Shown piece after piece: positions 48,190-60,687 of a stretch of 64,000 nt of DNA; position 1 is the first letter of the stretch; every line of letters begins with the position of its first letter. Origin of the DNA: Paraspadella gotoi (lineage: Eukaryota; Chaetognatha). The position numbers were made by a program, and so were the translations under genes. The notes under the pieces were generated by a model. It was not told the origin of the DNA, did no database searches, and saw only the letters and a list, made by a program, of their open reading frames with translations. The stretch covers positions 4,782,152 through 4,846,151 of the forward strand of contig CM119270.1 of the NCBI GenBank assembly GCA_051294375.1, given 5' to 3'.

Positions 48190-50450
48190 ATTTTTGATTA
48201 CATTTTCCACCAAAGCTGCAGGGAGTCCCTGTTGGCGTACAATTAAAAATCCCAGCTAATGCTAAAGTTTTTGTCTTATGTTTAAAAAAAAATGCATTTT
48301 CTTTTGCGAACTCTCTAATCTGGGATAATGATGCCAGTTGAATCAGAGAATACAATGGATTCGGCTTTTGAAAATTCTAAAATATAATTTTCATGCCTAC
48401 TAAGCTGAGGATTTGCTTGTAGTAGGCTTAAGAAGTAGAAAGGAGTCAGAGAGAGGGGATAAAAGATAGTGGATTTTCCCTTCTTCTTAGGTTACAAAGA
48501 ATGTTTCTTTTTTCCTTCACGAATGAAGGCGACAAGCGATTATAAGTCCGGGAAGGCGATGACTTTTACTAAGGAGATTTAGGTTAATTTGAGCCTTCAT
48601 TGGATTCTCTTCAAAATTTCTTCGTGACTCCGTATGTTTATTAATTTATATCTAGATGTTCATCATTTTTTATTAATCTTGTTTTTTTTTCTGCTTTTTT
48701 ATTGCTCTCACTCTCTCATTAGCTAATTAATTCTGAAAGATAATGTCGAGCTGATTCGTTTCTAGGCTACAGGCCGGGACTTTCAAAATGCATCTTGTCT
48801 GCCCCGGAAAACCACCATACGCCAAAGAATAAGACGATGCATTTGATCTCATGACTGCACCAAGAGGCAGCAAAAAGAAAACCCAGTGGCACCCTACCTG
48901 AAAAAATGTTCTTATTATTTTTTTCTTCACAAAAAAATTTATGCTTGCCCTCAGGCTATTATTTTCACGCCCTTATTTTGTTACATAACGGTTTAAGGCT
49001 GAATAACTTTGACATTGACAAATCTAACTTTTGATTCATTTGAATAACTAATTTTTTTTTTACATTGAAATATTATAATCAACAGATTTTTTTTTGACAA
49101 AAAGTTCAAATTAACAAGACAAAACTGCTTTCAAATTATCATTTGTACTCGAATTACAGAGCTTGCCGTCTCAGAATTTCTAGACGAATGCTACTGTACA
49201 TTCTAAAACCGTCATCCGGTCGTGATCTAAACCCTCCTTCGTGTCTAAAAACGCTCTGCCAATAAAATTTATTCTGACAGGGATTCTTTGAATCAAAACC
49301 TATGTCACAATTCCCGCGATTCGGATCGATAATAAATGAAAAGTTTGTAAGATCTTTGAATTAACAGTATTTGCGGATGCAACGGCCAAAATTGATTTAA
49401 CCACTTCTCAATCTGTGCTTAGGAACAAGTTGTCATTACGTTTCCAATTGTAACTCGGATGGAAAATTGGAAGTCGAAGGGGGCGCCGAATATGTCTCTT
49501 CCCAAATCTATTTTCAATCTGTACCATTCTATGTCTGGCAAAGTAAGCGTAATGCCTCAACGTTGTGAGAGGCAAAACATCCAACTTATCAACACCAGCT
49601 ATGCATGCATAACGTCATTTTGTTATTCGTAACTTCAAATGTGGGAAATCCAACAATTCGCGGAGTGCGTGATTTAAAAAAATCTGAATCCATTAAGTAG
49701 TGCTTTAGAACACCTATAAACCATCCATGTGTCTCTCCATACTGGTATCCCGACCAATAAGATATGACTTCACGTCTTCCAGCTTAAAAGCTTGTCTAAC
49801 CAGCTCTTTGACAAGCTCAGGATTCTTTGATTGTAGTTTAGAAATGATTTCACTAATCTTGTCCAAGTATTCACTTTCGGTATCATCACCCTTATACTTG
49901 TGCTCTTTATCTACAAATCTTTTGAATCGATCAAGACCCTCATCATTCAACTCAATGCACAATTTGCATGTTTTAATTATCTTTATCTAAATATTGTATA
50001 AATTTTTCTGAAGTGATTTCCTTATCAATTACAGTAATTCCATACTAAATTTTACTTTTTTTTTCCAAAGACTGACAATCGCGTAAATCTTCCCTAAAAG
50101 ATGTAACAATGTTTGATTTACAGTAGAAAGAAAACCCTTAATGTTCTCCAGTTGGTTCATCAATTGTTATTTTGAAATCTTTGTCTCTACGAAGAAATCA
50201 CCGTAGGTTGTAGATGAAATCAGAAGCAATACTAGGATTGCTCTAACCATGATGTTTGTTGACAAAGCTCGCCTCTATGATAAACAAATAAACCATGATA
50301 AAAAAATTAATCCACTCTTTCAATATTCCCCACCCTCGCCATCTCCCCCCTTACCCCCCTCCACCTTCTTTCCATTGCCAAATAAAGCACAAAGAATTGA
50401 TAGATCAAGAAATCGAGAACAAAAAATTAGTGCATTGAAGGAATGAGAAA
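48190..50450 (-). repeat. Segment copy B
   Basis: Repeats copy A from about 46155 to 48164 with very few substitutions but several 1-3 base indels, then continues past A through the signal-peptide block to about 50450. It is the best representation of the 5' (minus-strand) end of the unit. Confidence 0.85.
50167..50250 (-). CDS. Signal-peptide block of the segment gene (copy B)
   Basis: ATG at 50250 on the minus strand gives MVRAILVLLLISSTTYGDFF then VETKISK and a TAA at 50167. The first 17 residues are a textbook signal peptide with a cleavage-like TTYG|D. A one-base shift after ETK would continue into DFKITIDEPTGEH, so a splice or sequencing indel probably lies here. Copy C has lost the ATG context. 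Confidence 0.5.
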   Translation of the reverse strand: MVRAILVLLLISSTTYGDFFVETKISK

Positions 50451-50786
50451 AATAAAACTGAAGATAGAAAATTAAAAAAAAAAAAACATTTAAATGAATA
50501 AATAAAAAGAAATTTGATAAGTAAACCGAAGACAGTTTGCTTTAAAAGTAAGAATAGAGAAATTAATTATACCAAACAAATAAAACGGTCAAACTGTGTA
50601 GAATGGGGAAAATAAAATAAATAGAAAATCTAGAAAAAAAAACAATTTTTTTGGGGGAAATTAACCACAAAAAAATTTATAAGCTCAGAAAACTGAACAA
50701 AATTTAAATCAAGGATAAAAACTTTAAAAAACTTAAACTTAGACGCTTCTAAAGAGACAAACTAAATTAAACCATGACGAACTAAA
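50451..50786. other. AT-rich spacer
   Basis: A-rich non-coding sequence between segment B and the GC-rich island; nothing recognised. Confidence 0.6.
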
Positions 50787-50792
50787 ACTTAC

Positions 50793-51045
50793 ATGAGTTT
50801 CTGTGAGGGTAGTCGACCATCGCAGCGGCCGCCATGCTGGCTGCCAGCTAGGATCCAGCGAAGATTTTGGTTGGCCGTCGCTCCGCTTGTACTGCCTCGG
50901 CGACGACCTGCACCGGCTGCCCATCTCGTGAGATGATGATATATTCGCCGGGCGAGACACGTGAAAATAATGCAGGTTGCCTGCCACGCCGCTCCATCGG
51001 CGACCGCTGAGGCGGCCCAGTGTAACTGGATCCATAGTTCAATTC
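50793..51045 (-). CDS. Possible exon in a GC-rich island
   Basis: On the minus strand a TTGTAGCCTTTAG acceptor precedes an open block, and a strong donor CAT|GTAAGT ends it at 50793. One frame has ATG at 51035 and stays open to the donor (81 codons). A second frame (51045-50851) reads SRVSPGEYIIISRDGQPVQV and ends in TAG. The second resembles the strand-turn of Phd/YefM-type antitoxins (GExxIIxRxGxPV), though that is weak in a eukaryote. I cannot decide which frame is used. Confidence 0.35.
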
Positions 51046-51470
51046 CTAAAGGCTACAACAAAAATAAAAAATTTGTTAAGCACATATAATAATCCCAAAT
51101 TAATTATACACATTAAAAAAAAATATTGGAATGATCCTCCCCCCCAAACCTCAGTTTGTACTTGAAACACTAGTACATCAAAACGAATACTAAATGGGAG
51201 AGAAAAAAGATAATACAGTCTGGCCGGAATCAAAGTTTTAAGTCTTAAGTACTAAGTACTAACAAATAAAACTGAGATCAAAATAAAGGAAAAAGTTAGC
51301 ATGTGACAATTATCATTATAGAAAAAAAGAGAAATAAGAAATAAGCTTTCCTCCTTCTATTTATCAGAAAACTTTGAGAATCAGAATTAGAAAAAATTCT
51401 TTTCCGTACCTTGCAATTAGGGATCGCACGAAAGCGATTAAGGGCTCAAATACAAGCCCGCGTGTTAGGG

Positions 51471-52447
51471 CGTTGAAAAATAACAAAATATAACAAATCA
51501 AGTTAGGTACATAGCTATTTTAGTGTAATAAAGTCTGTAGAATTCGATGATGATAACCATTTTTTTGTATAGTTTCATCTTCTTTGTCGGAAATGGCGAT
51601 TTTTTTAGCATATAAGGTGCTATTAAAATGGAGCAAACATTATACAGTATAAGAAACTCAAATTATTAAGATTTTATAAAAGCTATATTTAACTTAAATA
51701 ATATAAAAATAAAAACCCATATACATATTTTGGTAAGTTTATTTACAAATTTTATATTTTATTAATAGTTTGTTAGTTATATTTATTAATAAATAATAAT
51801 AAAAAATAAGCTAAAGTGAAAAAATAAAAAAATAAAAATTTTAAAACCGGATTTGAATTCCTTACAAAAAGTTGATATAAGAAAGTATAATCCATTTTAA
51901 AAAATTCTTTCATTAAGTAGGTTAAAAATATTATAAACTATTATTTTTGTTTAATTTTTTAATTTTTGGCTAGAAATTATAGTTTTTTTGAATTTTGACC
52001 AACTTAATGACATAATTTTGATATAAAAATTGTTTTTTCTTATATCAACTTTTTGCAAAGAATGCAAATCCATGAAAAAAATTTTAAAATTATTATTTTT
52101 TAACTTTAACCTAATTTTTACTAATAATTATTAATAAATATAGTTAACTAACTTTTTATAAAACATAAAATTTAGAAATAAACTTAATAAAATATTTTTA
52201 TAAGTCTTTATTTTTATATTTCAAAAGCTCATACAAATTTTATAAAATTTTAATAACTTGATTTATCATAACTTATAATGGTTTTGCTATTTTATAACAA
52301 TTTTATATACATTAAAAACCGTCATTTCCGACAAGAAAGATAAAATTATACAAAAAAATGGTCTTCACCATCGAATTCTACAGACTACATTACACTAAAA
52401 TAGCTATGTACCTCACTTGATTTGTTATATTTTGTTATTTTTCAACG
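51471..52447. mobile_element. Fold-back (MITE-like) element M5
   Basis: Terminal inverted repeats of about 135 bases: CGTTGAAAAATAACAAAATA at 51471 faces its complement ending 52447. They continue through ACATAGCTATTTTAGTGTAA and GTCGGAAATG. Internal AT-rich palindrome includes GAATTCCTTACAAAAAGTTG. It lies between two GC-rich islands and encodes nothing. Confidence 0.9.
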
Positions 52448-52740
52448 CTCTACCGCGTGTAGATTAGGATGATAGGAATGCGCTCTGAAGTGCGGACCAA
52501 ACCACCAAGGGCACATAGGGCGCGCCTGAGTCCGGTGTTCGACCCAAAACTTCGGCCTCAACGAGGCAACGCAGCACCGCCACAATGGACAGTGGCGTGC
52601 CCTCAGCCGGCCGCAGGCCCTGGAGAAGGTCAATTATTCTGAGAAGGGATACCCCAAGGAGGTAGGGGGCGCCACAAGGGCACTGGCGCCCAGTGTTGGC
52701 CGTAGAACTGCAAGGCATTCCTTTTTACCTTTTAGAGCGA
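52448..52740 (-). CDS. GC-rich island with an open frame
   Basis: GC content jumps sharply. The minus strand is open from ATG at 52718 for 84 codons (GVSLLRIIDLLQGLRPAEGT and similar), ending at 52464. No homology or splice structure was recognised. It could be a captured gene fragment or a piece of a larger mobile element. Confidence 0.25.
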
Positions 52741-52750
52741 AGGAGAATGG

Positions 52751-53915
52751 CTGCTTGGTGTAAGCACCTGATAATTTTTTTTATAAATTAATACATTACT
52801 TAAAATGTTTATAATACGTTCATTCATTTATTCATTCATTCTTTTATTTATTCATTCTTTTATACATTCATTCATCCAACCACTTCTCAGCATTGATCTC
52901 TTGGCATCAACCTGCCGCCGCATTCTTCAAAGATTTACTTTTCCTGTTGCATAAGATCCCGTTCCAACTCCCGAGCAGAGATCTTCTGCTTGGCGTCGGT
53001 AATGCATGTGAAGTAGCGTTGGATGGCGCACACAACCTTAGCCACTGGCTTATCGTTCTTGCTCTATCAAATTATAATGAGCCCTTTTGCATTCTGATTT
53101 TTTTGATTACATTTTCCACCAAAGCTGCAGGAAGTCCCTGTTGTGTGCAATCAAAAAGCTTAGCTAATGTTAAAGTTTTTTGTCTTATGTTTAAAAAAAA
53201 AATTGCATTTCTTTTTGCAAGTACTAATTCTGCGATAATTGACCAGTTGAATCAGAGATAAATAGTGGATTCACCAAAAAAATATAATTATTCATGCACC
53301 TACACAGAATGAGATGTGGCTTGTAATAGCTTAAGAATAAGGAGTAAGAGAGAGAGGGTAAAAAAGATATGGATTTTCCCTTCTTTAGGTTACAAAAGAA
53401 TGTTTCTTTTTTTCCTTCACGACTGAGGTGAGCAAGTGATTCATTAAGTTCGGGAGGCGATGATTTTAAAGTGCAAATTTCGCAAGTCAATCTATCTATT
53501 TTTTCATTACTATCAAGGAGATTTAGGTTAATTTTTGAGCCTTCATTGGATTTCTCCCTCAATAAAATTTCTTATGAATCTGTAGTTTATTAATTTATAT
53601 CTAAGATCTCATGCATTTTTTTAAACTCTTGTTTTTACTACTGTCTTTTATTGCTCTCACCTTTCATTAGCTAATTCATTCTGAAAGGATAATTTCGAGC
53701 TGATTCGTTTCTAGTCATGCTCCTGGACTTCATATAAATGCACTCTTGTGCTCCCTGATAACATCACATACCGATACGCCCAAGAAATAGACGATTGCAT
53801 TTGATCTCTATGACTGCACCAAGAGGCACAAGAAACGAATAAGAACCAACCAGTGCACCCCCGTAACTGAAAAAATGGTTCTCTTGATTATTTTTCTTCA
53901 ACACAAAAAATTTAT
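52751..53915 (-). repeat. Segment copy D, truncated
   Basis: Matches copy A from 45799 to about 46915 and stops at the 25-N gap. Unlike A and B it has about 50 extra bases (53465-53517), also present in C. On the minus strand these join an open frame with DRLTCEICTLKSSPPELNES. Confidence 0.8.
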
Positions 53916-53940
53916 NNNNNNNNNNNNNNNNNNNNNNNNN
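53916..53940. other. Assembly gap, 25 N
   Basis: Exactly 25 undetermined bases after copy D. Confidence 1.
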
Positions 53941-56900
53941 GTCCGGCCCGAGCTGAGCCTAACTAGAAAAGGAAACATATATTATACTACGTCCGCGCTC
54001 TGCGTAGATATATTTTGTCAGGTCATTCACAAACATCAGATGTTTAACAATACCCTGCTGAGACTCTGGTGCCATCTTCAGAGTGTCGACCGGGCCGCCA
54101 TTCCCGTTCCACACGTGTTGTCGAGACCACTCTCTGTGAGATGTCGTCGAAGTCCATCTCTACGTCGTTGAGAGAGTGGTGGACTCATGAGGTCTCTCGC
54201 AGTGACTCGTTTCTGAGTCTCATGCTGATTACATGTGTCGGCGCGTCAGCTTTGATTTGGTCTGTTACTATGGTTCAGACCACAGACTTGTGAGTGAAAA
54301 GACACCGAGTGGATATTCGACGCTGACGCAATCTCTGGCGAGCTCGGGCGTGAATTGTTATATCTTCCGGACGAGCTCAAACCCCATTCGCGCTGCTTTG
54401 CTGCTAGCATCAGCGTAACATTCTTGTATGCATAATCATTGCTGGTCCGGTATTCCTTGTTTGCGCTCCACTCATACGCTAAGGCGTTAGAGGGCCTAAG
54501 CGGGCGAGTGGAAACATATTATATTATTCCATCTATTATCGACGAAGCAGAGAGCGCGCGAGCTAAAGCGAGCTCCTTTGTGAAATAGAACTATATCGTT
54601 ATGCCCCCGGTTAGCTCTGAAGTTTATGCATATATTTTAGGGTGTCATAGATAGAGCGAGGAGAGTGAGGGCGTGGGAAGAGTTAGAGGAGACGATGCTG
54701 GATAAGAGAATGGCCGAGGAAGGGGGAAGTGAAAAGGCCATCTAGTCGAACTAATTCAACGCACTGATAGCCAGGATGCATCGCGCTACTGAGCCTCCTT
54801 CTGCGTTCCAGACCGAGAGATATATATATTCGAGAGACTCGACCCGACAAAGAGTTGTGCGTATGTAGTATGATCGAGCGTTTTCTCTTGCTATTAATGA
54901 TAGGTGACGAGATATATAACGTGCTCTTAAGTGAGATACTCGAAGCCCACGCGAGAATCTCGATTGGTGAAATATTCTATGCTCTCTATACGCAGTGAAG
55001 GCACGCTCTATCTGTCCATCCCTCGGACAAACAACCGAATGCTTTCATCGCAATAAAGAAGAGGTCTGGAGTGCCTCGTGTGCAAGAGATCACGCGGAGT
55101 CAGGTGGTCGCGATACTCATCGCTTCACTACGAATAACCTCTACTCGCAGAGAGAGCTGAGTTAGAAAACAATTCACTATATAATGCTGTTAGGCACTAT
55201 AATTGAGGTATGGATAGGGAGTTCATATACGTCTCATCATCTGTAACGATAATGAATTATAGACTCTTTGACTGTGCTCCTTTTGCTAATGGTGCTTGTT
55301 CCTGTGTATGAGCGTAATTCTCTATTGCTCAGTTTTTATTTTATGGCATAAGGCCCGAGATTGACTTAGTCATCGATATACATCGTGACTGCGGCCCTAC
55401 CCAATATTTGTGCCACTCGTGGATGGGAGTGTGTGGATGAGTACCCGCACGCATTGGTGATGAGGCATGTATGTGTGCGATAGGTTCTGCGGGCTCCTAG
55501 CAGTGGACGAAGCTTGTTCGATAGCACTAACCTCCTGGGCTTGACTTTTCGTATAAAGGGCGGCCCGTGGTGCAGCAGGCTCGGCACGTTGAGTTGGAAC
55601 CACTGAAGTAAAGTGAGGCACATATATATACACGTAAAACGCTACACACATGAGGAGAGTTCGTGAGCCAGTTCCGGCTCTTTGTGGTTTCGTTGGTGGG
55701 TGTGTGGATAGGTTATTTTCCAACTATTTATTTTTCAATATTGGCGGTGGCGCCGGCCTCCTGTTATGTGTATTTGTCTTCTTGAAAATGCATCCCGGCC
55801 GCGGGACGATTTTAGGTGGAGCTATGAGGGGTTCATCGTCGTCTCATACTTGGTAAAAAAGGATAGTGTATGTCATATGTGTTTTGTCAATATTGTGGAG
55901 ATGTTATATCACCTATTATTTTAGTACCAGAGAGTAGAGGTTGGTGTATTAAAAGAGGTATGTCGCAGGAGCTTACACGAAACTCCGAGCTCACCGCTTT
56001 TGGAGAGAGCTTGAAATACAGTCAAACAGTGTTAATCCGGCAGTCGTAGAAGTCACCATGTGTGTGATAAGTTATGTGCACAAAGCTTAACTTCTAATTA
56101 TAGGAGTTGGTCATAATTGTCGCCTGTCGCTTTATCTCCGCTACATAGTGCTGCCAAACATGTCATCGTTCATGAAATAGTAACAACCATCTCATCTACG
56201 AAAACAAGCAGAAATAAATTAAATAAGGGGTAGTTCGGGTTTTTTTTAATAGAGATGAGCACACAGTAGTCGTATTCGCAGTTAGTGTCTTGGGAGCATT
56301 GGCAGCGCTCCTTGTTCTAGAAACTCCATGTTATATAGATTATGATGCTTTCAGTAAAAAGATCTTTAACACTCTAAGACCTTATTCAGCCTTTTGAAAA
56401 ATGAAGTTAAGATATGATTATGGTGCACAATTAACTTAGAGAATATTGAGAGCTGGCCCGTTGCTCAGTTTCTATTTAACAAGGTGATCTCCCTTGATTG
56501 GCGAAATCTTCCTTCGGTCCATTCTGGGGGCATTGATTTTAACTCCTTTCTCTACCTATGGCCGTGTGAATATTTTGTTATATCATTATCTTCCATCTGG
56601 CTTTTCCTAATGGAGAGCCGGAGTCGACCAAAATAAAAGACTACTCCAGTTAGTTTGTGAGGTCATCCGTATAACGGCTTTTTCTCTGAGACATCTTTTT
56701 GACAAGTACGTACCACAATAATTCTTCAGATGTGTGCTAAAGACACCGACAAGTACGCAGTATAATTTCGTCGAATTGCTCAGACCTACAAACTGACGAG
56801 GAGTGGAGAATGGCATACCAGAGACCACTGTCGTAATCGAGAATCCGTTTATAATCGGCAAAAATAGGGGTATTTGTCTCTCACAAGGACCGTACATATT

Positions 56901-59900
56901 TCGGTGCCCATAACTCAAGATCGGATAACGGTGTGATAATTATCACTTTGTCCTTGCTCAAGCTATTGGGCTATGCGACCCATCTGTGCTCACTGTACAC
57001 AATCCTCATTGAAGCAAGGCATCAAGAAAAGAAGATTAAAGAGAAATCAGCTGGCTTCTCCAATTTTTTCCTTTTTGTGTCAAACTGACTTTCTTCTTGG
57101 TAGTATTGAATAGAATGGTTGTTTATTGAGAAAACGACTCAGTGGAAAAATAGATGTAACTATATTCCGTATCGATCCTATATCAATCCGACTTACAAAT
57201 TTGTTCTTCATTGAATTGACATTTTTAATCGAATAAGCACTGAGGTTATTTATCGCCTCTTTGTGACAGTGAAATTTTTACGCAGCGCGAGCCATTACCC
57301 TTTCATTCTTCCTGGCGTGTGCCTGTGTAATCAATATCACTCAGCTGACGCGTCAACGTATCTCCTCTTGTCAATCGGAGTGTACATGGTATTCATAAAA
57401 TATGTCAAGAATTATTTTTGGAATGCTCGATCTTGTCTTACTCTGTCAATGATCGGTTCGCATAAAGGGTTCAAATTCTGGAAGAACTATTGGGCTCTAT
57501 ATATAATAGACAGATGCCGTTACATGACCCGGTGTAGGTAGGGGCGCTGACCGCTTCGAGGAAAAGGAATCAATCTATGTTTGGACTCGGACCTGTGATC
57601 CAACGAACTATTTGTCCCGCTCTTCTTCGTCTTAGAAAAATGAGGATCTCTGTTTTCGCCGCCTCAGCCGCAAAGGATTAGATTGGCTGGTAAGTCAAAA
57701 TATCAAGATTTTCTGGCTGAAAAATAAAGGCCCTTCAAAGAGTTTCAGAAGAGCTGAGTTTTCGTTTTGACATTCACTGCGTCATAACGGGGAATTGGCA
57801 TGAATATATAAATCCGCTTTTCCTTGAAAAAATTATGTTTCAAGATGAACGTGCACTTTGGAGAGATTAACTTTCAACTGAGAATTTTAAAAATTGTCAG
57901 TTTTTAGTTAAGGTGATTCTTTGGATGAAAACTTGCTATCAAGGTTGCTCGTTCGCGGGGAAAATTTGACTGTGTTCACTATGCTTAAAATTTAAAAACC
58001 GAGGTAATTATATATTGATCCGCCAAGATTATTGGCCAATTGTCATCACGTGCATACATATTATCACCATAATCAACTTTTTGTTTTTTCATCTGACAGC
58101 CCAAGAAAAGTGGTATTACGTATATGAGTTTGTCATATAACCACTAGAATAGGTTATTGTCACGCTCGTCTACGACAGAGTTACCTTGGCTTCGTGTTGT
58201 TATTAGGGTCGTTGGTTTTTATGTATACATATGTTATTCAGTTAAGTATTTACAATAAACCAATTAACGCTTTCCTTTTTGTTTAGTCTGCAACTCCGCA
58301 TTATATTCAGCCAGATTCCGACTCTAATAAAAATAGTCACTTTGGTCGGTCCGGTCGGTACCACCTACACATCATTCCAAAATATTAGTCGTGTTTTGAA
58401 TCATCGGTTTTCATTATATATATATTCTATCATACTCAGAAGCAACGGCTCTGAAATTACCATATGATAAATTATTCTTGCATTAGGACGATATAAAACA
58501 ATTTTATTATGTTTTTTTACTATCATAGCTGATTGTATTATTGGTTAAGACAAATGGTTTTGACTCTGGTTTTTAGGGAGACGCGTCTTCATGCAGTTTA
58601 CACATTATGCCAAAAAAAAATCCTTGTTCCTGTTTTTTGAGCTGGTCGCGGGCCGTCATCCCGTCTTCGATGTAGGCTTTTTTCTTCCGAGCTCTGTTTT
58701 CCTGTTTCCCGCTTTTCCTTCCTTTCCTTGCCTTTTATTATAACAAATACTCCTTTCAAGTTGAATCTCTTGTTTTATTGATAAATGTGATTTGGTATGT
58801 AAATTTTGCTGTTGGGGTAGGAAAAACCCTGTGTGATTTGAGGCACTCGGGATATAACTTGTGAAGTTTCTATTGTTAATACGTGTAACATACGTTAGCC
58901 CGAATTAAAGTGGAAATTTTGTGGGTATTTAATATAATGAAAAAACAAAAAAATTTTTCTATTCCATCACCAATTTGTAACGCCTTAGTATTTTTGTCTC
59001 TACTCGAGTGGGAGTAGGGCAATTTGTTAGGTTTGGATAATTTTTTGTGCTCAGATGTATCGAGAGTAGGAAAGTGTGTGATCGAGCTGGATATAAAGTT
59101 TCGATGTATATATTGCGCGTGGAAATGGGTTAAAATGGAAAAAAACACAAAAGTCATATCTTATCATGATTTACGTGAAGTGAGTTTTTATTCGATTTAA
59201 AATTTAACGTCGCATTAATAAGTCATTGTTTAATGTTAAAAATTGGAAAATCTATACAATTGAAAATAGAAATTTTGTGAGTGCTGTAGGGGGATAAGTT
59301 ATAAGGGTGATACAGCTGGAATAAAAACTCTTTTTGATGGAATCGGTAGAAATGAGAACTAAGAAGTTGCAAATATTGTTACGTTATAATCGTAAAAAAC
59401 ATTCTGATTATTGTAATTTTTCCTCTGTTCTTCATCTCTGTTACGATTGCACTCTCGAATTGACTTGATTAACTCTCTCTCATGAGAATGTTAATGTGGG
59501 TAAGAGATGGTGTGGCTCTCGCAATTGAGCCAATAATTCTGCACAGATCTGTTGAATACCGCCACACATTATGCATTTACCGTTGACTCCCAAAAAATTA
59601 TGCCCGCCACCGCTCCTGACACAAATTATTGCCTCCTGTTGACGGTACGCATTAATGCAGATATAATCCTTATTTCATATAATATTATCAGTCCATGTCT
59701 GATTCGCTATATTTCATGCCAGTTTCATTCGACCCAAAACCTTATCGCCTGTTTGACAACTCTCTTACATGGGTTTATTGTTCAGTTCTCGCACCACGGC
59801 ACATATGGATATGTTATCTCATGGATCAGGTATGTGTATCAGCATCTATTATAGATCAGTCATTGACAAAAAATTCATGTTGCAGCTTCGAGCAAAAATT

Positions 59901-60687
59901 AAAATGTGCAGGCCTTGACCAAAAGTTATGTCAGTTGACAAAGATAGTCAGTATGACAAAAAATTATCAGTTGACAAAATGTATGTCGAGTTGACAAAAT
60001 TAATGGGTGCAGTCTGACAAAATATTTACTCAGATCGATTTACCCTATGTTTCCCTGACAAATTATTATGTTCGGCATATAAGATATGCAATCCTTATGT
60101 CGGTTCCAAAACTCCCTTGCAGTTGACCGGAGAAATTAGTGCAAGAACTATATATACTATTATAAACTATTTATTGTGAGTGAGAGAGAGAGAGTGCACA
60201 ATTGCGCGCCTAGCTGAACAATAAAGCATGTCAAAAGTGAATGAAATGGTCAGTTGGAAGATACAGCAACGAATATTGGAGGCGCAAAACGTGTGGATAA
60301 TAGTTAAATGTATGCAAAACATACGCTGACCGATTACCAGACGTTTAGGGGCCAGCTTTATTATACGCCTGCCTTATCGAACTTATATTTATCCTGTCTC
60401 GTGGTAACAATCAAGAATCACAGGAATTAATCAATGGGTATTTAGTCGAATATACTTGTATTTGATTAATTATATTCCGAAGCTACCCTTGTTGTCATTA
60501 TTGCTCGTCAGACTTATTTCCTATTCTTTGATTTTGTTTTTTTTCGAGGATAACCTTTAATTTATAAGGGTTTTTTGCGGTGGTATATATGTTACACGAC
60601 TATATACATTTTCTTTTTAACCACCCAAACAGATATTCATGTTTAGTTTCGGAGACCCAAAAATTATTAATTACCTTCATTTTCACT
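53941..60687. other. Anomalous stretch without recognisable content
   Basis: About 6.7 kb whose base composition looks more even than the rest. It has almost no homopolymers or microsatellites and no open frame longer than about 110 codons, and none of the repeat families seen elsewhere. It begins right after a 25-N gap and ends abruptly inside segment copy C. I recognise no gene on either strand. Confidence 0.6.

Noticed and set aside
50851-51045. Bacterial toxin-antitoxin system
   Set aside because: Only a short antitoxin-like motif in one of two open frames. No partner gene, no bacterial gene organisation, and eukaryotic splice signals flank the block.
54000-60600. Scattered open frames of 60-108 codons in the anomalous stretch
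   Set aside because: Lengths are what random sequence of this composition gives. There are no conserved motifs and no consistent splice signals.
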